Positions 1 through 11,430 of a stretch of DNA of 64,000 nt are shown piece by piece. The stretch spans positions 162,949 through 226,948 of the forward strand of contig NMRB01000466.1 of the NCBI GenBank assembly GCA_002633025.1, given 5' to 3'. Each line of letters begins with the position of its first letter. Positions within the stretch are counted from its first letter, which is position 1. The notes under the pieces were generated by a model. It made no database searches. It was not told the origin of the DNA and saw only the letters and a program-made list of their open reading frames with translations. This DNA is from Notospermus geniculatus (lineage: Eukaryota > Nemertea > Pilidiophora > Heteronemertea > Lineidae). The position numbers were made by a program, and so were the translations under genes.

Positions 1-225
1 TAGAAGACCTTTTTTGCCGTTTTTTGCCCAAAATCCCCATGAAAATAACCAGGCCTCCCACCAGCTTCCAAGCAAATTATTGTAGGAATTATAGGAACAA
101 TTTGCCAAAATTATAGGGAAAATATAGGAATTTTAACATGAAGATACGAGTATACTGATCTTATAATCTCCCTTCCTCAGTTGACTAATCATTCAGTTTG
201 TTCAATTTCTTTGATGTATGCCTGT

Positions 226-375
226 ACTGGGGCTCTAGGAAAATTCGTACCCAGATAATTCGACCCCAAAAAATGAGTCGGGAAAACTCCTTCCGGAGGA
301 AAATTCGTCCACGGAAAATTCGCCCCTGGAAAATTCATCCCAAAGGATAATTCATCATCAGAAAATTTGTCCCAA
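226..375. repeat. Degenerate GGAAAATTCGTCC tandem repeat
   Basis: About eight imperfect copies of a 15-20 bp word resembling GGAAAATTCGTCCC lie inside the outer element, just left of the nested one. Simple tandem amplification; no coding potential. Confidence 0.6.
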
Positions 376-644
376 CAGGCGCAGATCCAGGATTTTTGGC
401 AGAGGGGTCAGGGCCGCTGCGGGCAGTTGTTGCAGGCAGGCGTCGAAGATGCCTGCGGCAACGGAGGGTCTGGGGGTCCTCCCCCAGAAATTTTTGAAAT
501 CTGGAAGGCCGTAGACGCGATTTCCTGGCATCTCAGTATCAAAACAGAAGCTGTATTCTTGCGGTTTTTTTTGCTTATTGTCGCAGATTATTGAGAAAAA
601 AAAATTGGTGGTGGCGAGCAGGCCCCCCTCTGGATCCGCGCCTG
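376..644. mobile_element. Nested GGATCC-ended repeat element
   Basis: Ends CAGGCGCAGATCC (376) and GGATCCGCGCCTG (to 644) are inverted repeats with one mismatch. Related ends recur at 26465-26660, 39199-39370 and 45549-45722, so this is a dispersed family. Part of its interior resembles the core of the element at 12908-13333. No clear target-site duplication was found. Confidence 0.6.
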
Positions 645-1387
645 CTCAAAGGAAAAGAGAAAGAAGACAACACATTACAAAGGGGGATAGCTGTGAGTAA
701 CCCCGCCCCCCCCCCTCATAGAAACCAATTTAAAGTAGTTAAAAGGCTAAAATACACTTGTTCACTTTTGGACAGACTGGAAATATAGGAATTATAGGAC
801 AAAATTGAAGAATTAAAGGAATTATAGGAATATAGGAATTATAGGAACAAAATCTTAAAAATATAGGAAATATAGGAATTATAGGAACAGTGGGAGGCCT
901 GAATAACGTTTTTTGGTTGGCTTGGGGGGGCTGCCCCCTGCCTCAAGTGTAGTAGGATGCGTGTCATTTTACACCCATGCAACCATTTGATTAACACTTT
1001 CGAAAATAACTGAAGTTCAATCTTATCACAACAGATGTTAATTTTTAGGTTCACGTGTGGTGATGGTGGTACGTCATGTAGACTTACATTCTTGCCAACA
1101 CCTGACGTACGACAGCACGAGGTGACAGAATCTATTTACCGTGTTAACGATGTGTACATGAAGTTCTTTCATACAAGACTGCTGTTCTGTGGTTACCATG
1201 GAAACGATGACCCCGCTGAGAAAGGAATCATGGCAGAATATTATGATGTGCCTTGGTTTTCAGACAAACAAGGCAACATACATTTATGGAAGGCATGTGT
1301 AGGGTTTCAATTGAGCTGTTTGTAAGGGAGCAAAAGGTGATTCTCGAAAACACACACCACGTGGGACTTCTTTTTACGCCCCAACCC

Positions 1388-1500
1388 TGGTGCGCGGTGT
1401 CGCGTTGGTTGAGGGTCGGATCATTCGAGAGTGAGATATCATGGGTTCGATTCCCGGCCGAGCCGTCACTGAAAGGATCAAGTGATGCGCTGAACGAACT
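1388..1500 (+). mobile_element. tRNA-derived SINE copy
   Basis: A pol III B-box-like GGTTCGATTCC near 1445 follows a GC-rich tRNA-like head. The tail CTGAAAGGATCAAGTGAT (from about 1470) also follows the B box at 2974. Shared head plus tail in two places indicates one SINE family. Confidence 0.55.
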
Positions 1501-1599
1501 TGACCTCCTCCTCGAATTCTCCTGAAAGAATTCTGAAGGGACTCGGGTATTGATTTGAAACTGTATTACAGTGTGCGTCAAAAGGTCAAGCAACGTCAC

Positions 1600-1685
1600 G
1601 TCATCAACACAGCGTCAACACACAGATTTTGACGTCAAAATATCATGACGTGACAGTTTTGACGTCGTCGCCGGCCACTTGACGG
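1600..1685. promoter_or_regulatory. Cluster of TGACGT half sites
   Basis: Several ACGTCA/TGACGT words, the core of CREB/ATF sites, fall within about 80 bp. Similar clusters occur at 5010-5100 and 7170-7205, so they may be repeat-borne rather than regulatory. Confidence 0.2.
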
Positions 1686-1844
1686 CGAACATGGCGGATT
1701 CTTAGCATTCTCTCAGCGACCATTTAGCATCAATTACACCCTCGAAAAGGTCAAGGTCACACGAATTTGAGTTGCTACAGCTAAAGTTCCACCCTTTCGC
1801 TACCAAGGGCCATTGTCGAGGAAGAAAATACGTCAAAAAGAGCT

Positions 1845-2230
1845 AGGGCGGCTTTCCATTGGAACGTTTCCGTGCGCGGAAACGCTCGAAAGCATTGGTT
1901 TTTTCCGTGCGGGTGACCAACGCCGCGGAAAAAACAATGCTTTCGAGCGTTCACTGAAAAAAATTCCCGCTCATGTTGAGTACTTCAGACTACTCATCAG
2001 TCATTTTGTCCCTGAGATGAGTAGGAAGGTACTCATCGGGTACTCATCGCGGGCCAAGGAGCTGCATTTGGAGTTCTTTGCTACTCGCTATGAGTACCTT
2101 TCTACTAAATATGAGTACGTTTCTACTCATCTCACTCAGGGATAAAATGAGTACTCCGAAAGTACTCAGCATGAATAGGATTTTTTTCAGTGTTTCCGCG
2201 CACGGAAACGCTCCAATGGAAAGCCGCCCT
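1845..2230. mobile_element. MITE-like inverted-repeat element, 386 bp
   Basis: Terminal inverted repeats begin AGGGCGGCTTTCCATTGGA (1845) and end TCCAATGGAAAGCCGCCCT (2230), continuing into CGTTTCCGTGCGCGGAAAC-like arms. An inner inverted repeat with core AACGCTCGAAAGCATTG and runs of GAGTAC words lie inside. No ORF of interest. Confidence 0.65.
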
Positions 2231-2242
2231 TCGGCACGTGAA

Positions 2243-2315
2243 ACCTGTGACATAGGGAGGTATTCATCGGATAGCTCTGAGTGAGCGCTTTCCAATGAAT
2301 ACCTATGTGACAGGG
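2243..2315. mobile_element. Short hairpin element
   Basis: Arms ACCTGTGACATAGGGAGGTATTCAT and its near complement ending TGACAGGGT form a 73-bp hairpin. Degenerate relatives are visible near 4782-4850 and 47275-47335. Confidence 0.45.
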
Positions 2316-2404
2316 TTTCTGTACGATTGTAGGGCTTGCAACTGGCGGCGAAGATAAAATTGTAGAACTAGAAATCATCTTCGAAGATGAGGATTTAGCA
2401 CAGT

Positions 2405-2480
2405 AGTGGTGTGCGCGCTTTCCCTCAATGTTGGCGGTGTTGCCTTATGTGGAGGCGTGGGTTCGAATCCCGGTACTAAT
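2405..2480 (+). mobile_element. tRNA-like SINE fragment
   Basis: A B-box match GGTTCGAATCC at about 2460-2470 follows a head with only a weak A box. It does not fold as a complete tRNA, so it is called a SINE or tRNA fragment. Confidence 0.35.
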
Positions 2481-2713
2481 TGTAGAACTAGTTTTTTTTC
2501 AGAGGGAGGAGTACGACAAAATAATATCCCAGAATAGCCACATTTCTTGCATTTAATTTCTATCTATTTCATGCAAAGATTTTTGGAGCAAAAAGTATTC
2601 CAGTTCCCAACTTGGCCAATTCCCTTCACCATTTCTCCTGCAGGCACCACCCTTCGATCACAGCTGGGATGTGCCCCATAAATGCTTGTATTTCTTAACT
2701 CTTCTCGTTCCAG

Positions 2714-3507
2714 ATGGGTTGAACTTGTTCCGTGAGTTCTTACGAACTGAGTTCAGTGAGGAGAATATTGAGTTCTGGATAGTATGTGAGGAGTACCGGT
2801 CGTTAAAACCGTCGAAGATGGTCGACCGGGCCCAGGAGATATATAATGATTTTGTAGCAGTCCAGGCTCCACGAGAGGTAGGCAGGCCAACAAACTCGAC
2901 AACTGCTCCCTTTCAAGCACGGCAGCGCACCGCGGTGGCGCTGTGTGAGCGTGGACTCGTGACTGAGAGGCGGCGGGTTCGAATCCCGATCGAGTCGCCA
3001 CTTTGTACTCTCAACTGGTCTGAAAGGATCAAGTGATTTGCTGAGCTGCTCCAAGGGCCGTATGCACCAAACGAAGATTATCTTGAACTCAGGTTGAGCC
3101 ACAACTTTTCAATTGTTCAGGTTTGCCAGGGCATGATGTGTCAATGGAAAAGTTGTGGCTCAACCCGAGTTCAAGATGATCTTCGTTTGGTGCATACGGC
3201 CCTAAACATTTCTGGAGAGACTGCATGGGGTAATGATGTGAAGTGTTTTGAGACTGCATGACACTGGAAAGCGCTAAACAAGCTGAACATAGGGCCCACT
3301 TTTGCTGCTACTAATTCTGGCTTTTCATGTTTTTTTCAGGTGAACCTGGATTCCAAGACCCGCGAGATCACAAACTTAGACAACCCGGACAAACATACAT
3401 TTGAACAAGCTCAAAAAAAAGTACAAGCTCTGATGGAGAAGGATAGCTACCCACGGTTTCTTAGGTCGGACGTTTATATGCAACTCTTGGCCGAACATGG
3501 GTCTTGA
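2714..3507 (+). CDS. Regulator of G-protein signalling, C-terminal exons
   Basis: Two exons, 2714-2877 and 3340-3507 (stop TGA), encode most of an RGS domain, the GTPase-activating fold that ends signalling by Gi/Gq alpha subunits at the plasma membrane. The first exon starts after a TTCCAG acceptor and reads [20 protein letters not shown]; the SEENIEFW stretch holds Galpha-contact residues. The second begins VNLDSKTRE and contains [17 protein letters not shown], the last helices. The protein ends five residues later at AEHGS, so this is a small R4-type RGS (RGS4/RGS8-like) without C-terminal domains. Amino-terminal exons, including the first RGS helix, are not visible and probably lie left of the window. 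The intron (2878-3339) holds a SINE and a palindromic MITE. Family assignment is firm; the orthologue is not. Confidence 0.9.
2925..3045 (+). mobile_element. tRNA-derived SINE copy in RGS intron
   Basis: B box GGTTCGAATCC near 2974 and tail CTGAAAGGATCAAGTGATTT match the SINE at 1388-1500 in tail but differ in head. It lies in the RGS intron directly before a MITE. Confidence 0.55.
3054..3203. mobile_element. Palindromic MITE, 150 bp
   Basis: Arms of about 50 bp begin AGGGCCGTATGCACCAAACG and are repeated in inverse up to 3203. A diverged copy sits at 50205-50357 in the SCYL3 gene. No coding capacity. Confidence 0.75.
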
Positions 3508-4971
3508 GTGAGACGATCGAACGATGGCTAGGACAGGAGGATATCCGTGTGTACATAGAGGAGGTAACATCATAAAGCTAAAGGTTAGGACATGAGAAAT
3601 CACCGCTAGGAATTATGTCAAATATTTAACTGTGGAATAATGTATACACGAGTCACGCAGTCACAATGTGGAGTGAAATTTAATGTGGGATACGTCACGC
3701 GCTTTTCGAATTTGGATTACATGTGCGTTTGTCTCCGATTGGCTGAGACAGGTCTCTGTCCATTGTAGAGTCTCAAGATGTCTCGTTTTGGTGACAGTGC
3801 AACTATTTACAGCAGGTTCAAAGACACAAACCAATACTTCAAAGAAACGGTTTATGTGACTGCACGGAATAATTTACTTCCGTCAGTCACAATGTAGCTT
3901 TATGATACTCAATTATATGGAAATCAACAAGCCATATGAATACATTACTTGGGCGGTTACATGGCGTTTATGAATCATAATATAAAAGAGTTTACTTCAG
4001 GGATGTGTCAAGGAGGGGACAGGGTCAAGGTCATTTGGAACAATGTCAAGGTCAGTGGGAACTGAGGTCAAGTAGAACAGTAAAACTACTCGTGGCCAGG
4101 ACTTATTCTAGTGCTTTAAATTAACGTTTCGGATCCAGGGATACTAGGGACGAGGATGTCTGATAATCCTACGCCATAGCTTGTTTCTGTTTGATCATGT
4201 CCGACAGTTGTGTGAGTGTCTGCGCCCGGAGCCGATGGGCCTAGAGAACTATTTTCATGTGATCTGTCTGTGTCGTCTTGGTCTTTTGTGAAGTGTGGCT
4301 AATTTGAGAGAAAATCATAATATTCAGGATAAATTATATTGCACTTATTCTTGAAATTTCTGGACATGACCATGACCTTACATTATAATGCGCAATGGCT
4401 TGTGTTGTTCGACTGGTCCATGACTGAATCAAAAGTTCACATCTTTGTCCACAGAAAACCACAAACGCTCCAGGACGAAGTACCGGTAATTAACAGCTCA
4501 GATTAGCTTAGCCGAGAACCTTGTGGCATCATTTTCATCAAAATAACCACTGAACTTTGTTTTGAGGCCAAAAATCATGGTAGAAATCATTGAGGGCTCA
4601 ATGTCGTATAAGCATTAGGTTCGATAGGATATGGTCAAACATTGTTGTGCTCATTCTAGGCCTACCTGATCGTCAGAGCTTCGTCTATTTCAGCCGGTAA
4701 CCCCCTCACTGTCAGGGCCACAAGTCCAAAATGAGTCGAAAATGAAATGTGTAAACAAGCTTTAAATGCACCAGAAACCTCGTCACATATATATTCACTG
4801 GAAAACTCTCAGAGAGTGCTTTCCAACAACACCTAATGTGAGAGGGTTGATGTTTTAAGATGGCAGGATTTTGGTCGGTTTATTTGTTTAAATGAAATTG
4901 CAACGCCAGTTTCAAAAGCCAAACAAAACAATTGCAGTAGTGTTTGCAGTGGGAGACTTAACTGCCGTTAG

Positions 4972-5130
4972 AGGCCACCACCAGGTAGCGTCCTAGAACG
5001 TCATGGAATTTGACGTCACAGAGAAGAAGTGCACGCCATGACGTCATCAATAATGAGGTTGAAGCCATGCTTACGTCTGTGACGTCAAATTTTGTGACGT
5101 TCTAGGACCACAGGTGGCCTCTAACGGCAG
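4972..5130. mobile_element. MITE with CTGCCGTTAGAGGCCACC ends
   Basis: Inverted repeats CTGCCGTTAGAGGCCACC (4972) and GGTGGCCTCTAACGGCAG (to 5130) extend with CCTAGAACGTCA and TTTGACGTCACAG arms. About 159 bp, no ORF. Confidence 0.65.
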
Positions 5131-6036
5131 GAAATCATCCCATTCTTGCGAACAATTCCCAACCTAGTCTTTCGAACAGCGCTCATTATGAAACAGAGAA
5201 TGATTCTTTGTGAAATGGGATGCCTGCTTGATACGTCATTCACAAGATGCTGTCTGCTCTGATGTGGCAGTGATCACTTTCTCCCAGCTATACCCAATCA
5301 GTAACTACAATGAGAAATCAACGGATATCCATTGATTCCGCTGTTGCCATGGTTACAGTTGCCACTGATATGCTAGATCTGGCAGATGGTGCTTCCTTGG
5401 TGTTTGATTATCTGTGTGAAGATAAAGTGACAGGCGACAGTTCATTATCAGCTGGGAAAGCAAAACATCGCTTGCCAAACGATTACGTGAAGAATTATAC
5501 ACCCTAAGTGTATTCCAGATCCATGACTTGGAAACATTTGAGGTTCAGGCCATCAGCTGTCCATCTACTTTATTGGGGACTACTTCGATGCTGGGCCTAT
5601 GTCGGGCTCAAATTTCAGTCCCTCTTGGTGGATCGAACCAGAACGCTTTAGAGAACAGCTGATGGCCTAGTTCCCAAATTAGGCAAAACTGAACACAGCG
5701 GTTGGAACAAAGATTGAGGTGGTTATAGGAGTACGTGTATCATACTTTTGCTCAAGATATTGAAGGGTACATAATATTTCCTGTGTTGAGCTTATCTTTG
5801 TCATACAGGTTGTCATATTAAGTATGTTTTTTCAGCATCTGGGGTTCATTGCCGTCAGATCCGACCGTACTTTCACGAGGCTTGACAAAATTCCACCTCA
5901 GCTCACTCGTAATACGTGCTTAGTTAACGAATGGGTATGCCAATTTTAGGACCATGAACTAGGCCTATAGTCCAGTCCACCAGCTATCTATTTCACATTA
6001 GTTGTGTTCAATTGATAGCCGATAGTCTCTTAAGCC

Positions 6037-6177
6037 GGTGACAGACTGGCGCGTACGCTGCGCGTCCTGCAGGCGTTCCACCAATCAGATCCGTCGGTAT
6101 GTGTTTCGGTCCGTGGTACCGCCTCCCTCATTGGATGAACGCTTGCGGACGCGTTGCTTACGCGCCAGTCTGTCACC
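6037..6177. mobile_element. MITE with GGTGACAGACTGGCGCG ends
   Basis: Inverted repeats GGTGACAGACTGGCGCGTA (6037) and TACGCGCCAGTCTGTCACC (to 6177) bound a GC-rich 141-bp core. Confidence 0.65.
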
Positions 6178-6404
6178 GCCTTTACGCTCTGAAAACGTCA
6201 GCCGCGCCAACCAATTAGGTTTTCTGTTGTTGCTGAATACTGCAGGAGGTGCTCGTACTTCAAGTTACCTAACTGACCTCTTATGTGTGAATCTACTGTA
6301 TATACATGTATTATGGTCTTATCGACTCGACTACATGGTTACGTTCCAACAGACATTGCCGATCATTTGCTAGGACTGTAATGAGTTCCAAAACGGAAAC
6401 ATCG

Positions 6405-6600
6405 GCGCTAGTCATCGCTGAGGTTGAGGGTTCGAACCCCAGTCGGACCCATGCTTCTTATGATACACTGTAGATACAGCGGGTCTCTGACACCGCAGGT
6501 TTTCTCCGGGCGCTGCGGTTTCCTCCTCCTGGGGCATTCAATCGCCCGATATTGTCTTAGAGCCATTGATGCCGTATTTGACGGCGGCTGACTAATCAAT
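6405..6600 (+). mobile_element. SINE-like copy with V-domain-like body
   Basis: A B-box-like GGTTCGAACCCC (about 6429) is followed by TTTTCTCCGGGCGCTGCGGT and TTTCCTCCTCC, a motif order resembling the conserved central domain of V-SINEs. The name is from memory of that domain. Confidence 0.4.
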
Positions 6601-9600
6601 GTTTTCTACCGGGTGTTTTTATAAAAAATATGAAATAGAAATCGGGTTTCTAAGGTGTTTTTATAACGCCAACAAGGCGTGAAACCTCATACAGATTCTG
6701 CGATGGTCTAAGATGCCTCTTTTATCCCTCAACGCCCGGTAAGCTCATGATAAACGTCGCCGCATTCTCCTCTATCAATCATGACCACACGATGGCATTT
6801 CTTTGCATGTGGTCACTATGACAACCAGCTATTGATCATCGCCAACAATAAGCTTAGTGCTGGTTTCCATGATGGCACCGCAAGTACGTTTAAAATGTTA
6901 AAGGGCAGTCACATCTAATGTGGTAAGGAGGACAATAGAAGCAGCAAGCAGGAGGATTAACTTGTAAACGATTTCTAGACACGAGATATTCATTTTTCTG
7001 CCTCATTCGCCCACTGAGAGGGATGGAATAACAGGCCGACACACCGGTTTCCTCCTGCTGTATAATTTATGCGCCAAATATTGTCTATAGACATGACGCC
7101 ATAATGTGCCGTTCGGCTCTCACGAAAACTATTCTTTAGATAAAACTGCTCGAGCCTGTTTCGGTGAAAATGACGTCATCAAAATTAGACGTCATTTGAC
7201 GTCACGGCTCGGTCTTCACGTTATGTAAAAGGAAACCGGAGCCCGCGGGGAAAACTATGATCAAAAAGAATGATCCATGAGGATCGAGAGAATCGAACCA
7301 ACCACTCCAGGGGTGACAAAACTCGGTGTTCCTCTTCTCCCCGCCCTAATGAACACTTGGCTCTGCTTCAAGCGCAAAAGGCTGTAAACTTCGCCAGGAG
7401 ATTCCTGCCAGCTGACAGACGATACTGACGGTGCTTAGCTGTCACACGCTGTTTCTGACATCAATGTGGTTAAAACTGAATCAGTTTCCATGGAAACGTG
7501 GAGGTTGGCTTGGCGAAGCAAATGTAAATCGACAAGACGGTGCATGTATGGGAGGTGGCTGTACTCGAGAGATAGAGAGAGGGGAATGAAATCGAAAAGG
7601 ATGGTCGTAACGTGAGAAGGCATTGTGGGAAAGGTTGATGTTATCTCACAAAACGCCAATAAAAGTTGGCAGGTGAAGGAATTATACTCAGTGCCTGTGT
7701 AACAGTTAAGAATGTCCCTATGTAAAAATTGTCCGGTTGTACTGACAGATTTAATTACGGTGCATGGATAAGAGGCTAACCGCGAAATAGGGTCTTTGCG
7801 AACATTCTCCATAATTTTTTGTCTTAACGTTGTATTTTGTTCTAACGCTTCACCAGACTTGAACACATAGGCAGATACGTGCAGGTCAGTTAAGCCTAGC
7901 CTCTCACCTGATTGGTCAGCTCTCACTCATCGAGAATAAATTATGATAATGATTATTATTATTGCTATTGTCCTCTATTTTTGCTGATCATTTTCGCTTA
8001 ATGACCTTCGTGTCTTGAGACTACGAGGCATTTCATCGTTTCTGAATTTTTCACGTAGAATTTTTGTCGATAAGTGCATTGTTAGTTTAGATCTTGATAG
8101 ATTTTCTGGAGGACAAATCTTCTTATTGGTGAAGTTGACCGCAGGTGGCCATGTCGTGAGGTCCTTGTACCCGTCTGAGGAGATACAACACCAGGCACTG
8201 GTCTTGTTTGTCAGATAATCGGGTGAAGACTCCCATGAAAATCGATGGCGAGGTTTGGTTCTTCTTTGAATGCTCAGGACGCCGAGAAATACGAACAAAC
8301 AGAACGAAACTGCCCGAACTATCGAAGGCCAGTTCCACACTTCGGTCGCGACGTCGTCCGCCGTCGCTCGGCGACGGTAGTCGCTGACGGCGAGCGACGA
8401 CGCTCGACCCGAACTGTAAACCCGTCTTTACTCGAAGCCTGCCTAGAACTCCCATATCCCGGCTTGTTCCTTAGGCCTACCCATGGGATTGAACGATGAC
8501 TATGAATCCGCAGGACTTCAGATGACGGACCTTGGCACATGGCCGCCAGCGCTCACCTCAACGATATGAGGGTCTTGTCCAACAGAGCCGTGACATTCAC
8601 CATGAAGACAACAGCAAGTGCAGGGCACTAGTAAAATATACTGAACTGTAAATACGTAATTCTGAATGTATGTAAATGTCCGTCAAAGGAATAATATCTA
8701 TGGTTACCACCCTTTAAGGATTGGCGACAGAGTGTAGTGGTCACGAGGCAAGCTCAATTTTGTCTCCAGTATATACGAGTTTCTGCAAGAGTCAAAGCAG
8801 GAATTTGGGTTCAAGTCATCCAAACTTTTGGTGAACTGGACCTGGGTCTGAAATGTGCGTTACGCTTGAAGATGATATTTTTCGTTCAGAAACTGTCTGA
8901 TTGACTTAGATTTTGGAGGACATCTTCATGCAAAGTGGCACATAGAGAATCTAAAAGAATGAATACGATGGGGAACCCGCATAACGTTTTCTCCCGACAG
9001 GGCGGCGCTGCGAGCAGACAACTTGAAAATGGAGCAAAGTAGTGCGACAACGTCGCGTCAAGGAAGAAACGGCGAAACGGAGGTAGAACCGCTCACAGCG
9101 CCTCCTGGTGGCGGAAGTTGGCGGGTTCCTGATCGGTTTTTACTAAGTCATACAGCGAAAGATGACAAGAGAATGTCGCCAATCTCTTAAAAGGTTGAAG
9201 TATTTTTTCAATTATTTCACTTAGAAATATTGTTGATGTGTTGGTTAGTTTACTCAAAGATGTTTCTTGAAATAAATTTTAGTTTAAAGAGAATAAATCT
9301 GCCGTTTTCTTTTAGGGCCACGATATTGCCACTTCTTGTCGACAGCCGGCGCCACCGGCGGTGATGACATCATTCTCCAATACCGTAGCTTTGGTTTCGC
9401 CGAAGTTTGGAGATGGATGATTACAATGCAATGCATACGTGGATACCAACCCAAGGGACGAAAGTTGCTCTACATAGGGCGAGGTTGATAAGCGGTAGTT
9501 CAAACAACACTGTCAATAGAGAGGTCTCCCTTAAAGCGGGTGTGTTTAGCACAGGAGAGGCAAGGAAAACTGTGTCCCTTTAAGTGATAGGCCTACTCAG

Positions 9601-10402
9601 ACAACCAGCTGGTCTAGATGGGTGAAGTGAGGGATTTTTGCCAGTGACTTCACAGTCAATCAACTTTAGACTCGACTATATTAGTGACAGATTTCGATCT
9701 TTTTTCACAAAGTGTACTAGAGACAACCCAACTTGACTCTAGCCACGACAAGCAGCAATCAATTCGTGCCTGAATCTTCTCACTTCGAACAGACAAAGCA
9801 ATTCTATTCATCATAATGTGACATTTTACGGGAGCACCTCATCCTGACATTTCCCATAATGATATATGAATTGCACTAGCGACTGTCTCATGTTACAACT
9901 TCAAAATCGCACGGGGATTACACAGACACATACTCACCCTGCACACAACCAGAAGTCGATATTACGCATACCAACGGACAGTTTAAGTTTATTTTGGTAC
10001 GCATCACGTGACATGCTAGAGCGAACCACACCCATAACCTGTCATACCTAAAGGTGCGCCTAGTCTTTTGAGGTGAGATCACGTTACGAACCAAATCCAT
10101 AATATGAATAGGGTGAATGGGAAAACTGTCTGGTCTATTGAACTATTGAGTTCATACTCATCTGCCCAGGTTTGCACGCGGGAAAGGTAAATACAGGTGA
10201 TATGGAGAAGACATCGTTAAAATTCATTAGTGCTTACAGTGATTATTGTCTTTGGCCTCGGGTTATTATGCATATATCGGTGTAAACTTGCCATCGGGTC
10301 AAATTAACGAGTGCAGCGAACTCTAAGAGGCGCAAACATGGCAGGAATGAACGTTAATCAAGTATATGAAGAACAGAAATAATGTAATCATGGGCGCTTT
10401 AA

Positions 10403-10606
10403 CTCATGTGTCCCCAGAGTCCAGCAGACGGCATCTTCTGTCAAAGTTTTCTCACATCCTATAGTTTTGATTGAAAAATATTTGAAGAAAGGTTGTTCCT
10501 GTCAACCATCTGAAGAAAGTTTCTTCAAATTTTTTCCAATTTATTTCCAAGGATTTTAGAAAACTTCAAAAGAAGATACCGTCTGTTCAAACCTGGGGCA
10601 GATGAG
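10403..10606. mobile_element. TTAA-flanked MITE, only in unit 1
   Basis: A 204-bp insertion is bounded by TTAA on both sides (10399-10402 and 10607-10610); unit 2 has a single TTAA at the same place (24851-24854). Ends CTCATGTGTCCCC and GGGGCAGATGAG are imperfect inverted repeats. TTAA duplication is typical of piggyBac and Kolobok families. No transposase. Confidence 0.8.
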
Positions 10607-10856
10607 TTAAGGCATGAAAAGGTAGAAAGGAAACCACAGACCCAAGAGGAAATCTTCCCTTTCAGAGAATCACTTTCGTCTGACCCGGATCAGGGGATTG
10701 AGCAACAACTTCAGATCAGTCAGTGACGTCATTCAAAGGACATTCCTTCTTTTATTTTTATATCAAGATTCAAATTTCAATGGCAGAACATTCGGCACTT
10801 GAGCAAAAACAGAGATTGAAACACTGGGATATGGAGAACAACAGAAACTATTACAT

Positions 10857-10982
10857 CAGTGTAACGTTATTGAATGTTTCCCATGTGTTAGTGTTACTTG
10901 AAAATATAGAGAAACGTGTCAATCTGTCTGCCAGCATTTCCAAAACAACTAACATAGGGAAACACTGGCAGCAGTTACACCA
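10857..10982. mobile_element. GGTGTAAC-family MITE, copy 1
   Basis: Ends CAGTGTAACGTT and GCAGTTACACCA are inverted, with GTTTCCC and GGGAAACACTGGCAG inside. Relatives lie at 24931, 44853, 58041 and 62801. Confidence 0.55.
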
Positions 10983-11193
10983 GTCTCTGGACAGATCTAT
11001 GAAACATGAATAAAACCTCTTATCGTGGATTTTCATGCCTATGATATCATGTGGAAAGAAATCCCAATCAAACAGAAGCGGAGTTCTTGAAAAAGTTAAA
11101 GTTTGGGTTTATAGTCTGATATCAACAACGGAAGAGGTTATCATCCGACTTCACACTTTAACCCCAGTCTATCCTGAAACCTTTCAGTAGAAC

Positions 11194-11226
11194 CTTGGAG
11201 GAATTTCAGTATAATTCCTCCAAGGT
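11194..11226. repeat. Hairpin CCTTGGAGGAATT
   Basis: A 13-bp stem CCTTGGAGGAATT and AATTCCTCCAAGG around a 7-bp loop. Nearly the same hairpin, with a longer stem, occurs at 15530-15566 beside the assembly gap. Confidence 0.5.
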
Positions 11227-11239
11227 AGAACTCAGATGA

Positions 11240-11430
11240 GCTGCTCATTCAGCGCTACACCGAGCATTTCCGACCGGTACCCATTTATACACCTGGGTGG
11301 AGAGAGGCCAGTGAGGCAAAGAGACTTGCCCGAAGTCTCACGCCACAGTGGGATTCGAACCCGGGACCCTCTGACCGCTAGTCGGAGGCACGAACCACGA
11401 CACCACCACACATGGCTCTTCCTTGCACAA
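11240..11430 (-). mobile_element. tRNA-derived SINE, minus strand, only in unit 1
   Basis: On the minus strand a tRNA-like head with B box GGTTCGAATCCC (about 11348-11359) is followed by a body including CAGGTGTATAAATGGGTACC. It is absent from the matching place in unit 2, where a MITE sits nearby instead. The body order resembles widespread metazoan SINEs; the family name is not certain. Confidence 0.55.

Larger units (their letters stand above)
50..901. mobile_element. Non-autonomous hAT-like element, 852 bp
   Basis: Perfect 12-bp terminal inverted repeats, CAGGCCTCCCAC at 50-61 and GTGGGAGGCCTG at 890-901, are flanked by a 6-bp direct repeat AATAAC (44-49 and 902-907). Both ends carry many TATAGGAATTATAGG-like subterminal repeats (about 80-145 and 780-885). 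No transposase is visible. CAGG ends and a 6-bp duplication suggest a hAT-related family; the superfamily is inferred. A second element is nested at 376-644. Confidence 0.75.
3508..8700. other. Gene-free interval with dispersed repeats
   Basis: After the RGS stop I find no exon chain or recognisable protein. Content is AT-rich DNA, inverted-repeat elements at 4972-5130 and 6037-6177, a SINE-like copy near 6405, TGACGT clusters and a GC-rich repeat near 8340-8410. The 163-codon frame at 7435-7926 (-) resembles nothing I know and lacks splice context. Part of the left end may be RGS 3' UTR. Confidence 0.5.

Noticed and set aside
7435-7926. 163-codon minus-strand frame
   Set aside because: No recognised motif, no splice partners and ordinary intergenic composition.
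8340-8410. GC-rich inverted words as a regulatory palindrome
   Set aside because: The arms are imperfect and simple GTCG/CGAC repeats; no clear element boundaries.
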